From positions 310,001-374,000 of the forward strand of contig NZ_JAMZMI010000004.1 of NCBI RefSeq assembly GCF_024714475.1: a stretch of DNA of 64,000 bases, given 5' to 3'. The notes below the pieces were generated by a model, which saw nothing but the letters and a program-made list of their open reading frames with translations, had not been told where the DNA came from and ran no database searches. Within the stretch, counting starts at the first letter, position 1. Each line of letters starts with the position of its first letter. Positions 1 through 7,536 of this stretch are shown piece after piece. The position numbers and the translations under genes were made by a program. Source of the DNA: Marinoscillum sp. MHG1-6 (GTDB taxonomy: Bacteria > Bacteroidota > Bacteroidia > Cytophagales > Cyclobacteriaceae).

Positions 1-1
1 G

Positions 2-574
2 TTCGAATTGGAAGGTCAGGCCAATGACTACTGTGGAAAAGGTCTTTCAGGAGGAACGCTTGTTATCAAAGTTCCTGAGAAGACTTCATTCGTACCTAGC
101 GAAAACATCATTATTGGTAACGTAGCGTTTTATGGCGCTACTTCTGGTAAAGCTTACATCAATGGAATGGCCGGGGAACGTTTCTGTGTAAGAAACTCTG
201 GAGTTGAGGCTGTTGTTGAAGGTATTGGAGACCATGGCTGCGAATACATGACTGGCGGAAAAGTGATCATTCTTGGTGAAACAGGAAACAACTTTGCTGC
301 TGGTATGAGTGGTGGTATCGCATACGTAATTGATGAATTTGATGCATTCAATGACAGGTTGAATGGTGAAATGGTCTCTCTTGAAAAACTGCAGGCTGAG
401 GATCTTATCTATGTGAAAGAGGAAATCGAGAAGCACATTGAGCTTACTGACAGCGGACGTGCTAAAGAAATTCTTGAAAACTGGGATAAGTACCAGTCGA
501 AGTTTGTGAAGGTTATGCCAAATGACCTGAAGAGAGTACTTGAAGAAAAAAGATTAAAAGAAAAAGTAGCATAA
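2..574 (+). CDS. gltB: Glutamate synthase large subunit, C-terminal part (cut by window edge)
   Basis: This is the last 190 residues of the large (alpha) subunit of NADPH-dependent glutamate synthase; the frame is open from the first bases, so the 5' part lies outside the window. The visible part is the right-handed beta-helix (GXGXG) domain, with glycine-rich turns such as [28 protein letters not shown] and [22 protein letters not shown], ending in a helical tail typical of the family ([13 protein letters not shown]). The subunit makes two glutamates from glutamine and 2-oxoglutarate, using electrons passed from GltD. Its TAA stop is followed at once by the gltD ATG, so the two are co-transcribed and probably translationally coupled. 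Confidence 0.95.
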   Translation, partial: FELEGQANDYCGKGLSGGTLVIKVPEKTSFVPSENIIIGNVAFYGATSGKAYINGMAGERFCVRNSGVEAVVEGIGDHGCEYMTGGKVIILGETGNNFAAGMSGGIAYVIDEFDAFNDRLNGEMVSLEKLQAEDLIYVKEEIEKHIELTDSGRAKEILENWDKYQSKFVKVMPNDLKRVLEEKRLKEKVA

Positions 575-2053
575 ATGGGAGCAGTAGACGGTTTTTTAAA
601 ATACGATAGAGAGTTACCTTCATCAAGAGATCCGAAACAGCGAATTGGAGATTATAAAGAAATCTACGAACCATTTGCTGAGGAAAAAACAAATAATCAG
701 GCTGCACGATGCATGGATTGCGGAATCCCATTTTGTCACAATGGATGTCCGCTGGGAAATCAGATTCCTGACTTCAATGATGCGGTTTATAAGCAGGATT
801 GGGAAGCGGCGTACGATATTCTGACGTCTACCAATAACTTCCCTGAATTTACGGGAAGAATTTGCCCTGCTCCTTGTGAAGCTTCTTGTGTACTAGGTAT
901 CCACAAACCACCTGTTGCAATAGAACATATCGAAAAGTCAATCATTGAAATGGCTTTCGAAAAGGGTTATGTTAAAGCAAACCCTCCTAAAACCCGTACA
1001 GGTAAGTCTGTTGCCGTTGTAGGATCAGGACCGGCGGGCCTGGCTGCAGCTCAGCAGTTAAATAAGGCTGGACACAATGTAACAGTTTTTGAAAGAGCTG
1101 AAAGAATTGGTGGACTTCTCCGATTAGGTATTCCTGATTTCAAACTTGAAAAGTGGACCATCGACCGCAGGTTGAAGGTAATGGAGGAAGAAGGTATCAA
1201 CTTCAAGACTAATGCGAACGTTGGTGAAAATATATCAGTAGAAAGTCTTAAGTCCGACTTTGATGCAATCATGTTAGCCGGAGGATCTACTGTACCAAGA
1301 GGCCTACCGCTTCCCGGTAAGGATCTTGAAGGCATACATTTCGCGATGGACTTTTTAAGTCAGCAAAATAACCGTGTCTCTGAAGCAAAAAATGAACTTG
1401 TAAATCACAAGGGAGAAACTTTGGAAGCACCGATCATGGCTACTGGGAAAAATGTGGTTGTAATCGGTGGTGGTGACACAGGTTCTGACTGTGTTGGGAC
1501 ATCTAACCGTCATGGAGCTAAATCTGTGACTCAAATCGAGTTACTTTCTAAGCCCCCTGATAGCAGGGCTGTACATAACCCGTGGCCAGAATGGCCTATG
1601 ACCTTGAAAACCTCCACTTCTCATGAAGAGGGATGTTCGAGAGATTGGGCGGTTCTAACCAAAGAGTTTATCGGTAATGACAAAGGTGAACTGGCGGGAA
1701 TGAAGATCGTTAGAATCGAGTGGGGTGAAAAAGGCTTTAAAGAGGTAGAAGGAACAGAAGAAGTGATACCATGCGAGCTTGCCTTGATTGCTGCTGGTTT
1801 CGTTCATCCTCAACAAGAAGGAATGATCGAGCAGTTGGAGCTAGACCTTGATGAAAGAGGAAATGTAAAAGCTGATAACTACCAGACCAGTGATAAAGAT
1901 GTCTTTGCTGCTGGTGATATGCGAAGAGGGCAATCTTTGGTGGTTTGGGCCATTTCAGAAGGACGAGAGGCTGCAAGAGCTCTTGATATCCATTTGATGG
2001 GATCGTCACTCCTACCATCCAAACAAGAATCATTCTTCAAATTACAATCTTGA
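575..2053 (+). CDS. gltD: Glutamate synthase small subunit (NADPH, Fe-S, FAD)
   Basis: Beta subunit of glutamate synthase, 492 residues, the usual length. It takes electrons from NADPH through FAD and iron-sulfur clusters to the large subunit in ammonia assimilation. The N-terminal ferredoxin-like domain has cysteines at 46, 49, 54 and 58 (CMDCGIPFCHNGCPLG) and at 97, 101 and 105. An FAD-binding dinucleotide fold follows near residue 145 (VAVVGSGPAGLAAA), with an NADPH-binding fold near 291 (VVVIGGGDTGSDCVG). The C-terminal FAD motif is DVFAAGDMRRGQSLVVWAI. The gene starts directly after the gltB stop, as in most GltBD operons. Cofactor preference (NADPH against NADH) is assumed from the family. 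Confidence 0.96.
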   Translation: MGAVDGFLKYDRELPSSRDPKQRIGDYKEIYEPFAEEKTNNQAARCMDCGIPFCHNGCPLGNQIPDFNDAVYKQDWEAAYDILTSTNNFPEFTGRICPAPCEASCVLGIHKPPVAIEHIEKSIIEMAFEKGYVKANPPKTRTGKSVAVVGSGPAGLAAAQQLNKAGHNVTVFERAERIGGLLRLGIPDFKLEKWTIDRRLKVMEEEGINFKTNANVGENISVESLKSDFDAIMLAGGSTVPRGLPLPGKDLEGIHFAMDFLSQQNNRVSEAKNELVNHKGETLEAPIMATGKNVVVIGGGDTGSDCVGTSNRHGAKSVTQIELLSKPPDSRAVHNPWPEWPMTLKTSTSHEEGCSRDWAVLTKEFIGNDKGELAGMKIVRIEWGEKGFKEVEGTEEVIPCELALIAAGFVHPQQEGMIEQLELDLDERGNVKADNYQTSDKDVFAAGDMRRGQSLVVWAISEGREAARALDIHLMGSSLLPSKQESFFKLQS

Positions 2054-2061
2054 TAGAATCG

Positions 2062-2091
2062 TAAGGGAGTTGAGTTATCTCAACTCCCTTA
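2062..2091. terminator. 13-bp hairpin after gltD, overlapping the convergent gene's stop codon
   Basis: A perfect 13-bp stem (TAAGGGAGTTGAG at 2062-2074 with its complement at 2079-2091) and a TTAT loop lie 9 bases after the gltD stop. No strong T-tract follows on either strand. The right arm is also the last codons and stop of the minus-strand gene at 2075-2281, so one sequence serves as coding end and probable transcript-end structure for both convergent genes. Confidence 0.6.
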
Positions 2092-2281
2092 ATTCAAAAT
2101 CCCTTCCCCTCCCATACTTAATCAGTTCTGATAACTGATAATACTCCAGGGTATTTAAATCTTTAAGGTAAAAATCATCTGAACCCAGATATTCTGTGAT
2201 CTGAAACTCATATAGATCTCCAAAATTTCTGAGCCAATACCTATGCCCTACTCTTAAGCTGCTAAAAGCCAGTCCCGCCAT
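2075..2281 (-). CDS. Small conserved-looking protein of unknown function (68 aa)
   Basis: I do not recognise the family. The open frame extends upstream to 2338, but the ATG at 2281 (MAGLAFSSLRVGHRYWLRNF) gives a compact 68-residue protein and is preferred; the extra upstream residues look like translated non-coding sequence. The protein is aromatic and charged (RYWLRNFGDLYEF, YLKDLNTLEYYQL, GRGRDFELRELR) with no signal peptide or membrane segment, so it is probably cytosolic and made of a few beta strands. It is convergent with gltD and shares the hairpin at its 3' end. Nothing in the context points to a role. Confidence 0.6.
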   Translation of the reverse strand: MAGLAFSSLRVGHRYWLRNFGDLYEFQITEYLGSDDFYLKDLNTLEYYQLSELIKYGRGRDFELRELR

Positions 2282-2391
2282 TTTCAGTAAATTGATCCAA
2301 GTATAACTTAGGACGAAAATATTGATTCGAAATTTCAATGCCAGTCAAAAAAACATTAAAATTGAAAATCATAAACTAACTATCTTCTAAA

Positions 2392-3294
2392 ATGAAATTA
2401 AACTCTCGCTCATTGCTCAACTTCATCGCGATTGGATCCCTGTCAGGGGCGCTCCTAAGTTGTGGAGGATCAACAAAAACTGAATCGTCCAGTGAAGTGG
2501 AATTTGATGAAGAGCAACAAATCACGACTGATATCAGTAAAGTAATAGGCGATTTACCCTCACCTTCTGAGGTCCCATACACAATGCAGGCGATCGGAGC
2601 TGATTTCGATAAGTCTCTAATCAACGATCTTACTAAAATTGAGCACTACAGTGCAAAAGAAGATGAGGCTGCTTTAAATCTGGGAGTTTACGCAACTGAC
2701 ATCGGATACCTGTCATCTTATAAGAAAGGTGCGGATGCTATGGAATACATGCAGAAATGTCATGACCTTGCAGAAGCTCTAGGTATTGCAACTGTATTTA
2801 ATGTTGCCACAATGGAAAAATTCCAGGAATCCATGGGTAGTCCGGAAGAATTTAACAAAGTTCTAAACGACGCAATCCTCGAGGCTGAGGAAAGATTAGA
2901 GACTTCAGATAGAGCATCAATCGCTGGTCTTGTTCTAACCGGAAGCTTTGTTGAAGGTCTTTACCTCGCAACTAAAGTAATTGAAACCTATCCAGAAGAT
3001 GTTCTTGATGATCAGACCAGAAACCTTATCCTTGAGCCTCTGGTTCGAGTAGTTCTTGATCAGAAAAAACCATTATTGGACATCATTGGACTTCTTAATG
3101 ACTTACCTCGTACTGAAATCATTACGCACATGATCAGCGAAATGAACATCTTAAAAATCTTATATAATGATGACCTTGCAGTCATTGAAGAAAAGATCAA
3201 AGCAAATACAGGCAACTTCGTCATTACTCAGGATATGCTTTACGATGTGACTGAAGAGGTAAAAAGAATTAGAAAAGACATTGTAGAGCTTTAA
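2392..3294 (+). CDS. Predicted lipoprotein of unknown function
   Basis: A 300-residue protein with a type II signal peptide: basic start (MKLNSRSLL), hydrophobic core and lipobox LLSC with Cys24 as the lipidated residue. Ser/Thr/Glu-rich residues follow (GGSTKTESSSEVEFDEEQQ). The mature part looks entirely helical, with segments such as TKIEHYSAKEDEAALNLGV and LADALG-type repeats, and no enzyme motif I recognise. Similar acidic helical lipoproteins are common in Bacteroidota, usually without assigned function. It stands alone, with a strong terminator just downstream. Attachment to the outer membrane is likely but cannot be decided from the sequence. Confidence 0.8.
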   Translation: MKLNSRSLLNFIAIGSLSGALLSCGGSTKTESSSEVEFDEEQQITTDISKVIGDLPSPSEVPYTMQAIGADFDKSLINDLTKIEHYSAKEDEAALNLGVYATDIGYLSSYKKGADAMEYMQKCHDLAEALGIATVFNVATMEKFQESMGSPEEFNKVLNDAILEAEERLETSDRASIAGLVLTGSFVEGLYLATKVIETYPEDVLDDQTRNLILEPLVRVVLDQKKPLLDIIGLLNDLPRTEIITHMISEMNILKILYNDDLAVIEEKIKANTGNFVITQDMLYDVTEEVKRIRKDIVEL

Positions 3295-3324
3295 AGATTT
3301 TAACTAACCTACCTAACCTAAACG

Positions 3325-3356
3325 AAAGCATTGAGGAGTATCTTCAATGCTTTTTT
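3325..3356 (+). terminator. Rho-independent terminator after the lipoprotein gene
   Basis: Stem AAAGCATTGA (3325-3334) pairs with TCAATGCTTT (3344-3353), with loop GGAGTATCT, followed by a run of six T. It lies 30 bases after the stop at 3294 and separates the lipoprotein from the ABC transporter gene. Confidence 0.85.
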
Positions 3357-3357
3357 G

Positions 3358-3365
3358 TATTTTAG
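3358..3365 (+). promoter_or_regulatory. Candidate -7 element for the ABC transporter gene
   Basis: TATTTTAG followed by CCC lies 24 bases before the ATG at 3390. It fits the Bacteroidota -7 consensus TAnnTTTG except for A in place of the third T; the same TTAG variant is seen before pdhB, mdh and the GT4 gene at 53265. It directly follows the terminator T-tract, so chance similarity in T-rich sequence is possible. No clear TTTG -33 box is visible. Confidence 0.4.
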
Positions 3366-3389
3366 CCCGACCTCACAAACGCCTAATAC

Positions 3390-6383
3390 ATGAGTGAAGA
3401 AACCCTAAGTGCAATCATACTATTGTTAGCTATCGTCGCTAAAGAGGATGATGTAACACTTGATGAAAAAGCTTCCATCCAGACTTTTTTGGAAGAGAGT
3501 CTCAATGAGACAGATGCTATCAGGTACATGACGCTCTTTATTAAACTCTCTAGTGAGCAGGCTCTCGATAAAGAATCTGAAAAGAAGCGCATAATAAAGG
3601 AATGCAGCAAAATCAACAGGGAACAAACCGTCCAGCAAAAAGTTGCAATCATCCTTCACCTTATCATCCTCATTGCAGCTGATGGGCATGTTTCAGAGCG
3701 TGAGCAAGAATTATTGTATTACATAAGTGAACAACTCAATGTAAGTAAACGGGTAACTGATTTGGTTAAAGCCTTTGTAATTTTCGAAGACAGAAAAAAA
3801 ATTATTTCCCGTAACATCCTGATCATTGACAATGGAAAAGAAGAAGTCCCTGAGAGGTGTCGCCACCTGGCCCATGAAGGCATGCCGGGTTTTCTTTTTG
3901 TGCTGCTCGTTCCTGAAGTCAATATTTACTTAACCAAATATATCGGAGAACATGACCTTGAGTTGAATGGTGCTCCCATGAGGAACGGGAGAATTTACGT
4001 TTTCCCTACAGGAAGCGTTATCAAGTCTACCGACTTCTCTCCTATTTATCACAGTGAAATTGTCAATGAGTTTCAGACCATTGATTCGGATCACCACATC
4101 ACCTTCACCGCCAGAAATATCTCCTTCAAATTTCCAAACGGAGACCTCGGACTTAGGGACGTCAATATTGAAGAAGAATCCGGAAAGCTCATAGCCCTAA
4201 TGGGTGGGTCCGGTGCAGGAAAATCGACTTTGCTGAATGTCCTTAATGGAAACGAGCAACCGTCAAAGGGAAGCGTTAGAATTAATGGGGTTGACATTCA
4301 TACCCAGAAGAGTAAGATTGACGGAGTCATTGGATATGTTCCTCAAGATGATCTACTCATCGAAGAACTGACTGTTTTTGACAACCTCTTCTATGCTGCG
4401 AAGCTGTGTTTCAAATCTCTAAACGATGGCCAGTTAGAATCACTGGTAACAAAGACCCTGCAATCACTAGGGCTTTATGAAACCAGAAACCTGAAGGTTG
4501 GTTCCCCTCTGGAGAAGACCATATCCGGTGGTCAGCGCAAAAGACTTAATATCGGACTGGAACTATTGAGAGAGCCCTCCGTGATGTTTGTGGATGAACC
4601 TACAAGTGGACTTTCATCCAGAGACTCCGAAAACATCATGGACCTGCTAAAAGAGCTTTCCCTTAAGGGCAAGATGATCTTTGTAGTTATCCACCAGCCT
4701 TCGGAAGAAATATTTAAGATGTTTGATAAGCTCATCATTCTTGATGTTGGGGGCTATCAGGTCTATTATGGTAACCCAATTGGGGCCATTGAATATTTTA
4801 AAAGCATCGTGAAAATGGTTGACCCGTCGAAGGCAGTCAACCCGGAACAGATATTTAACATCATTGAGTCCAAGGTCATCAATGAATATGGGAATTTTAC
4901 AAATCAAAGGAAGGTTACCCCTGCCCAGTGGAACCAGCATTTCAAAGAACAAATTACCATAGAGGAGATAACTGAAACAGCTATCGTTCCCCATAAAACA
5001 CTGCATGTTCCAAACAAACTGAAGCAACTGGCCATCTTCACTATACGTGACCTAAAGGCTAAACTCAGTAATAAACAATATCTCTTCATCAACCTGCTTG
5101 AGGCGCCCGTCCTGGCCGTGATTCTTGCATTTATTGTGAAATACATCCCTCATGAAATGACGGATTACGTGTTTAGAGAAAACCTCAATATTCCGGTTTT
5201 CTTTTTCATGAGTGTGATCGTTGCCCTTTTTATGGGCTTAACTGTGAGTGCCGAGGAAATTATCAAGGACCAGAAAATTCTTAAGAGAGAATCGTTTCTA
5301 AACCTGAGTCGGGGGAGTTACCTTTTTTCCAAGTTGTTTATCCTATTCGGACTTTCTGCCGTTCAAACGCTCACATTCGTTCTTATCGGGAGCTTTATAT
5401 TGGAGATCCATGGAATGAATCTCACCTTTTGGATGATCCTTTTCTCTGTCTCTTGTTTCGCCAATGTACTTGGGCTAAATATCTCATCAGCATTCAAATC
5501 TGCGGTAACTGTTTATATCCTGATTCCATTGTTGGTCATACCACAGCTCATCCTGAGTGGTGTCGTAGTAAATTTCGATAAACTTCACCCAAATCTCAGC
5601 ACCAGAGATAAGGTTCCATTCATCGGAGAAATCATGGCCTCACGATGGGCTTTTGAAGCTCTGGCCGTTCATCAATTTGTGTACAATGACTACGAAGCCA
5701 ATTTTTATGGTGAAGATAAAATCATGGCGGAGTCAGAGTATAAAACCATCTATTTTTTCCCCGAACTGGAGTCGGACCTGGAATATATCCATCACAAGAT
5801 CAATGGAAGTACTCCAGAAGATAGTGTTCATATCATTTCAAATCTGGCTATAATCAAAAAAGCTCTTCAAAGAGAACTGCTAAGTATTAAAGGTGCGGAA
5901 TTCCCTGAAATTGATGAGTTAGAAATCCATAATTTCAAGGAACACACCTATGAAAGTACCAGAGCTTTCCTCAAGAAACTGGAATCGTACTATAATAAGA
6001 GGTATAAGAAAGCCAACGAGCTGAAACAAGCATTCCTAAGTAAATACACAAAGGACGAAAATGATCATCAGAAGTTGATTGACTTTAGGAACAAATGTGA
6101 AAATCAAGCCATTGCTGAACTTGTCAAAAACACAGCTGCTGAGCAGAGGTTCATCACCGTGGGGGATGAGATCATTCAGAAAATTTATCCGATATTCTCT
6201 GAGCCAACCTTCCCGGATCATGTCTTTGATTTCAGAGCTCAATTTTATGTGCCCTACAAACATTTTTTTGGAGCATTAATCGATACGTCAATATTCAACG
6301 TCTACATCATTTGGCTTATGACCGTTGTCCTTTTTGTAGCCCTGTACTTTGATTGGTTAAGGAAATTCGTATCCCTGTTCTAG
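3390..6383 (+). CDS. TerB-like / ABCG-type ABC transporter fusion (ATPase plus permease)
   Basis: A 997-residue polypeptide combining three parts. Residues ~1-130 resemble a TerB-like helical domain (LIAADGHVSEREQELLYYIS). Residues ~130-240 are a beta-rich linker of unknown type. Residues ~245-480 are an ABC ATPase with Walker A GGSGAGKST near 271, signature ISGGQRKRLNIGLELL near 379 and Walker B VMFVDEPTSGLSSRD near 397; the signature and PTSGL wording are typical of ABCG/White proteins. The rest is an ABC2-type permease: membrane helices around 575-770, a large charged, coiled-coil-rich extracytoplasmic insertion (~775-950), and a last helix near the C-terminus. It would act as a homodimer in the inner membrane. 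Substrate unknown; lipid or drug export is typical of the class. The next gene starts 1 base after the stop. Confidence 0.85.
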   Translation: MSEETLSAIILLLAIVAKEDDVTLDEKASIQTFLEESLNETDAIRYMTLFIKLSSEQALDKESEKKRIIKECSKINREQTVQQKVAIILHLIILIAADGHVSEREQELLYYISEQLNVSKRVTDLVKAFVIFEDRKKIISRNILIIDNGKEEVPERCRHLAHEGMPGFLFVLLVPEVNIYLTKYIGEHDLELNGAPMRNGRIYVFPTGSVIKSTDFSPIYHSEIVNEFQTIDSDHHITFTARNISFKFPNGDLGLRDVNIEEESGKLIALMGGSGAGKSTLLNVLNGNEQPSKGSVRINGVDIHTQKSKIDGVIGYVPQDDLLIEELTVFDNLFYAAKLCFKSLNDGQLESLVTKTLQSLGLYETRNLKVGSPLEKTISGGQRKRLNIGLELLREPSVMFVDEPTSGLSSRDSENIMDLLKELSLKGKMIFVVIHQPSEEIFKMFDKLIILDVGGYQVYYGNPIGAIEYFKSIVKMVDPSKAVNPEQIFNIIESKVINEYGNFTNQRKVTPAQWNQHFKEQITIEEITETAIVPHKTLHVPNKLKQLAIFTIRDLKAKLSNKQYLFINLLEAPVLAVILAFIVKYIPHEMTDYVFRENLNIPVFFFMSVIVALFMGLTVSAEEIIKDQKILKRESFLNLSRGSYLFSKLFILFGLSAVQTLTFVLIGSFILEIHGMNLTFWMILFSVSCFANVLGLNISSAFKSAVTVYILIPLLVIPQLILSGVVVNFDKLHPNLSTRDKVPFIGEIMASRWAFEALAVHQFVYNDYEANFYGEDKIMAESEYKTIYFFPELESDLEYIHHKINGSTPEDSVHIISNLAIIKKALQRELLSIKGAEFPEIDELEIHNFKEHTYESTRAFLKKLESYYNKRYKKANELKQAFLSKYTKDENDHQKLIDFRNKCENQAIAELVKNTAAEQRFITVGDEIIQKIYPIFSEPTFPDHVFDFRAQFYVPYKHFFGALIDTSIFNVYIIWLMTVVLFVALYFDWLRKFVSLF

Positions 6384-6384
6384 C

Positions 6385-7149
6385 ATGTTTTTCTATTTAT
6401 CGAAGGTACTGGGGATACTAATTGATCCCTTCCTGTGGATTCTTGTGGGGTTGATTTATGGACTCTGGAATAAAAAAACCAACAAACCCAGATTTATACT
6501 TCCTGCCTCTTTGATCCTGCTGGTCCTTTTCAGCAACCCTTTCTTATCTAACTATGCCATGAGGCAATGGGAATTCCCACCGATAAATAAGGCAGACCTC
6601 CCCTATACAGACATAGGAATTGTCCTGACGGGAATGGCGCATCCGGACTTTATCCCGGAGGATCAAATTCACTTTTCTGAAGGAGCCGATAGAATTACAG
6701 AAGCCATTACACTTTACCATGATGGACTGATTGCCCGGGTACTTGTAACAGGGGGCATTTCCGTCATTAAAAAAGAAAGAACTCCGGAAAGCGAGGCATT
6801 GCTTCCCCTACTCCATGCCTCAAAAATTGAACAGAGTGATTTGTTCATTGAGAAGCAGGCGCGAAATAGTTATGAAAATGCCCGCTTTACTAAAGATTTT
6901 TTGGTTCATGAAAATTTGCAAGACCGAAGAGCATTGCTCATTACTTCTGCCTACCATATGAAACGAGCTATGGCCTGTTTTAAAAAACAGGGACTGGATG
7001 TGATCGCCTATCCTGTGGACTATCGCTCCGGACCAGTCGACTTTGATATTCAGTGGATTTTGCCATCAGCAATAGCACTGAATAATTGGAGAATACTCTT
7101 CAAAGAGTGGGTAGGTTACGTCACCTACAAGCTCCTGGGATATGCATAA
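6385..7149 (+). CDS. YdcF/ElyC/SanA-family (DUF218) membrane protein
   Basis: A 254-residue protein with two N-terminal hydrophobic segments (residues ~1-25 and ~37-52) followed by a DUF218 Rossmann-like domain. Family landmarks are GIVLTGMAHP, DRITEAITLYHDGLIARVLVTGG, the acidic ESEALLPLLHAS, ARNSYENARFT and LLITSAYHMKRAMACFKKQG. In Escherichia coli the relatives ElyC and SanA affect peptidoglycan or undecaprenyl-phosphate metabolism and envelope integrity; the biochemical reaction is not settled. The gene begins one base after the ABC transporter stop, so the two are one operon, which hints at an envelope role for the transporter as well. Confidence 0.88.
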   Translation: MFFYLSKVLGILIDPFLWILVGLIYGLWNKKTNKPRFILPASLILLVLFSNPFLSNYAMRQWEFPPINKADLPYTDIGIVLTGMAHPDFIPEDQIHFSEGADRITEAITLYHDGLIARVLVTGGISVIKKERTPESEALLPLLHASKIEQSDLFIEKQARNSYENARFTKDFLVHENLQDRRALLITSAYHMKRAMACFKKQGLDVIAYPVDYRSGPVDFDIQWILPSAIALNNWRILFKEWVGYVTYKLLGYA

Positions 7150-7153
7150 AAAA

Positions 7154-7175
7154 GCCTGACTCAAATGAATCAGGC
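7154..7175. terminator. Bidirectional terminator between the YdcF gene and the 88-aa gene
   Basis: Stem GCCTGA (7154-7159) pairs with TCAGGC (7170-7175). Six A precede the stem, giving a T-tract on the minus strand for the gene ending at 7202; the plus strand has a weaker CTTTGATAATATTTTT tail after the YdcF gene. It therefore probably ends transcription from both sides. Confidence 0.75.
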
Positions 7176-7201
7176 CTTTGATAATATTTTTGAATGGATG
7201 A

Positions 7202-7468
7202 TTACTCCTCTGTTTTCTCAGGAGCCTCAGCTTCAGCAACAGGAGTTTCTTCAACCTTCGCTTCTACTTCTTTTACTTCCTCCTTTTTCTCAGCTTTGCT
7301 TTTGCTAGCTTTTTTAGGAGCAGCTTTTTTCTCGAACTCTGCTTTAATTGCCTCAACGTCAACCATTTTCAATACAGGTGCGCTGTTCAATCTTTTGATT
7401 GTATTTACACGAGCTTTCGCTCTGGCTTTGTTCTTTCTACCTTTTCTTTCTAGTCTAGTAATCGCCAT
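7202..7468 (-). CDS. Charge-split small basic/acidic protein of unknown function (88 aa)
   Basis: An 88-residue protein with two halves of opposite character. Residues 1-30 are strongly basic (MAITRLERKGRKNKARAKAR), like ribosomal or RNA-binding peptides. Residues 47-88 form a low-complexity tail rich in Lys/Ala that becomes Glu/Ala/Pro-rich (KASKSKAEKKEEVKEVE). Codons are biased to a few preferred forms (GCT, GAA, AAA), as in abundant proteins. It has a good promoter with both -33 and -7 boxes and its own terminator, consistent with high expression. I recognise no named family; a ribosome- or nucleic-acid-associated role is an inference from composition only. It is divergent from hisS. Confidence 0.75.
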   Translation of the reverse strand: MAITRLERKGRKNKARAKARVNTIKRLNSAPVLKMVDVEAIKAEFEKKAAPKKASKSKAEKKEEVKEVEAKVEETPVAEAEAPEKTEE

Positions 7469-7496
7469 TTTTAGATCATTTCCGTTAAACGAGGTG

Positions 7497-7528
7497 CAAA
7501 TTTACGGGTTTAGTTAGATTTGTGCAAA
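7497..7528 (-). promoter_or_regulatory. Promoter of the 88-aa gene (-33 TTTG, -7 TAAATTTG)
   Basis: On the minus strand TTTG (7525-7528) is followed after 20 bases by TAAATTTG (7497-7504), an exact match to the Bacteroidota consensus. The ATG at 7468 is 28 bases downstream of the -7 box. The -33 box lies beyond the hisS -7 element, so this promoter overlaps the hisS promoter. Confidence 0.6.
7515..7522 (+). promoter_or_regulatory. Candidate hisS promoter (-7 TAGATTTG)
   Basis: TAGATTTG matches TAnnTTTG exactly and lies 14 bases before the ATG at 7537. It includes the first base of the alternative GTG start at 7522, which argues for the ATG. No TTTG is visible at -33; that position coincides with the -7 box of the divergent gene. 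Confidence 0.5.
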
Positions 7529-7536
7529 ATTTTTAT

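Noticed and set aside
7522-7536. GTG at 7522 as hisS start
   Set aside because: It falls in the last base of the -7 box, and the ATG at 7537 begins the canonical N-terminus.
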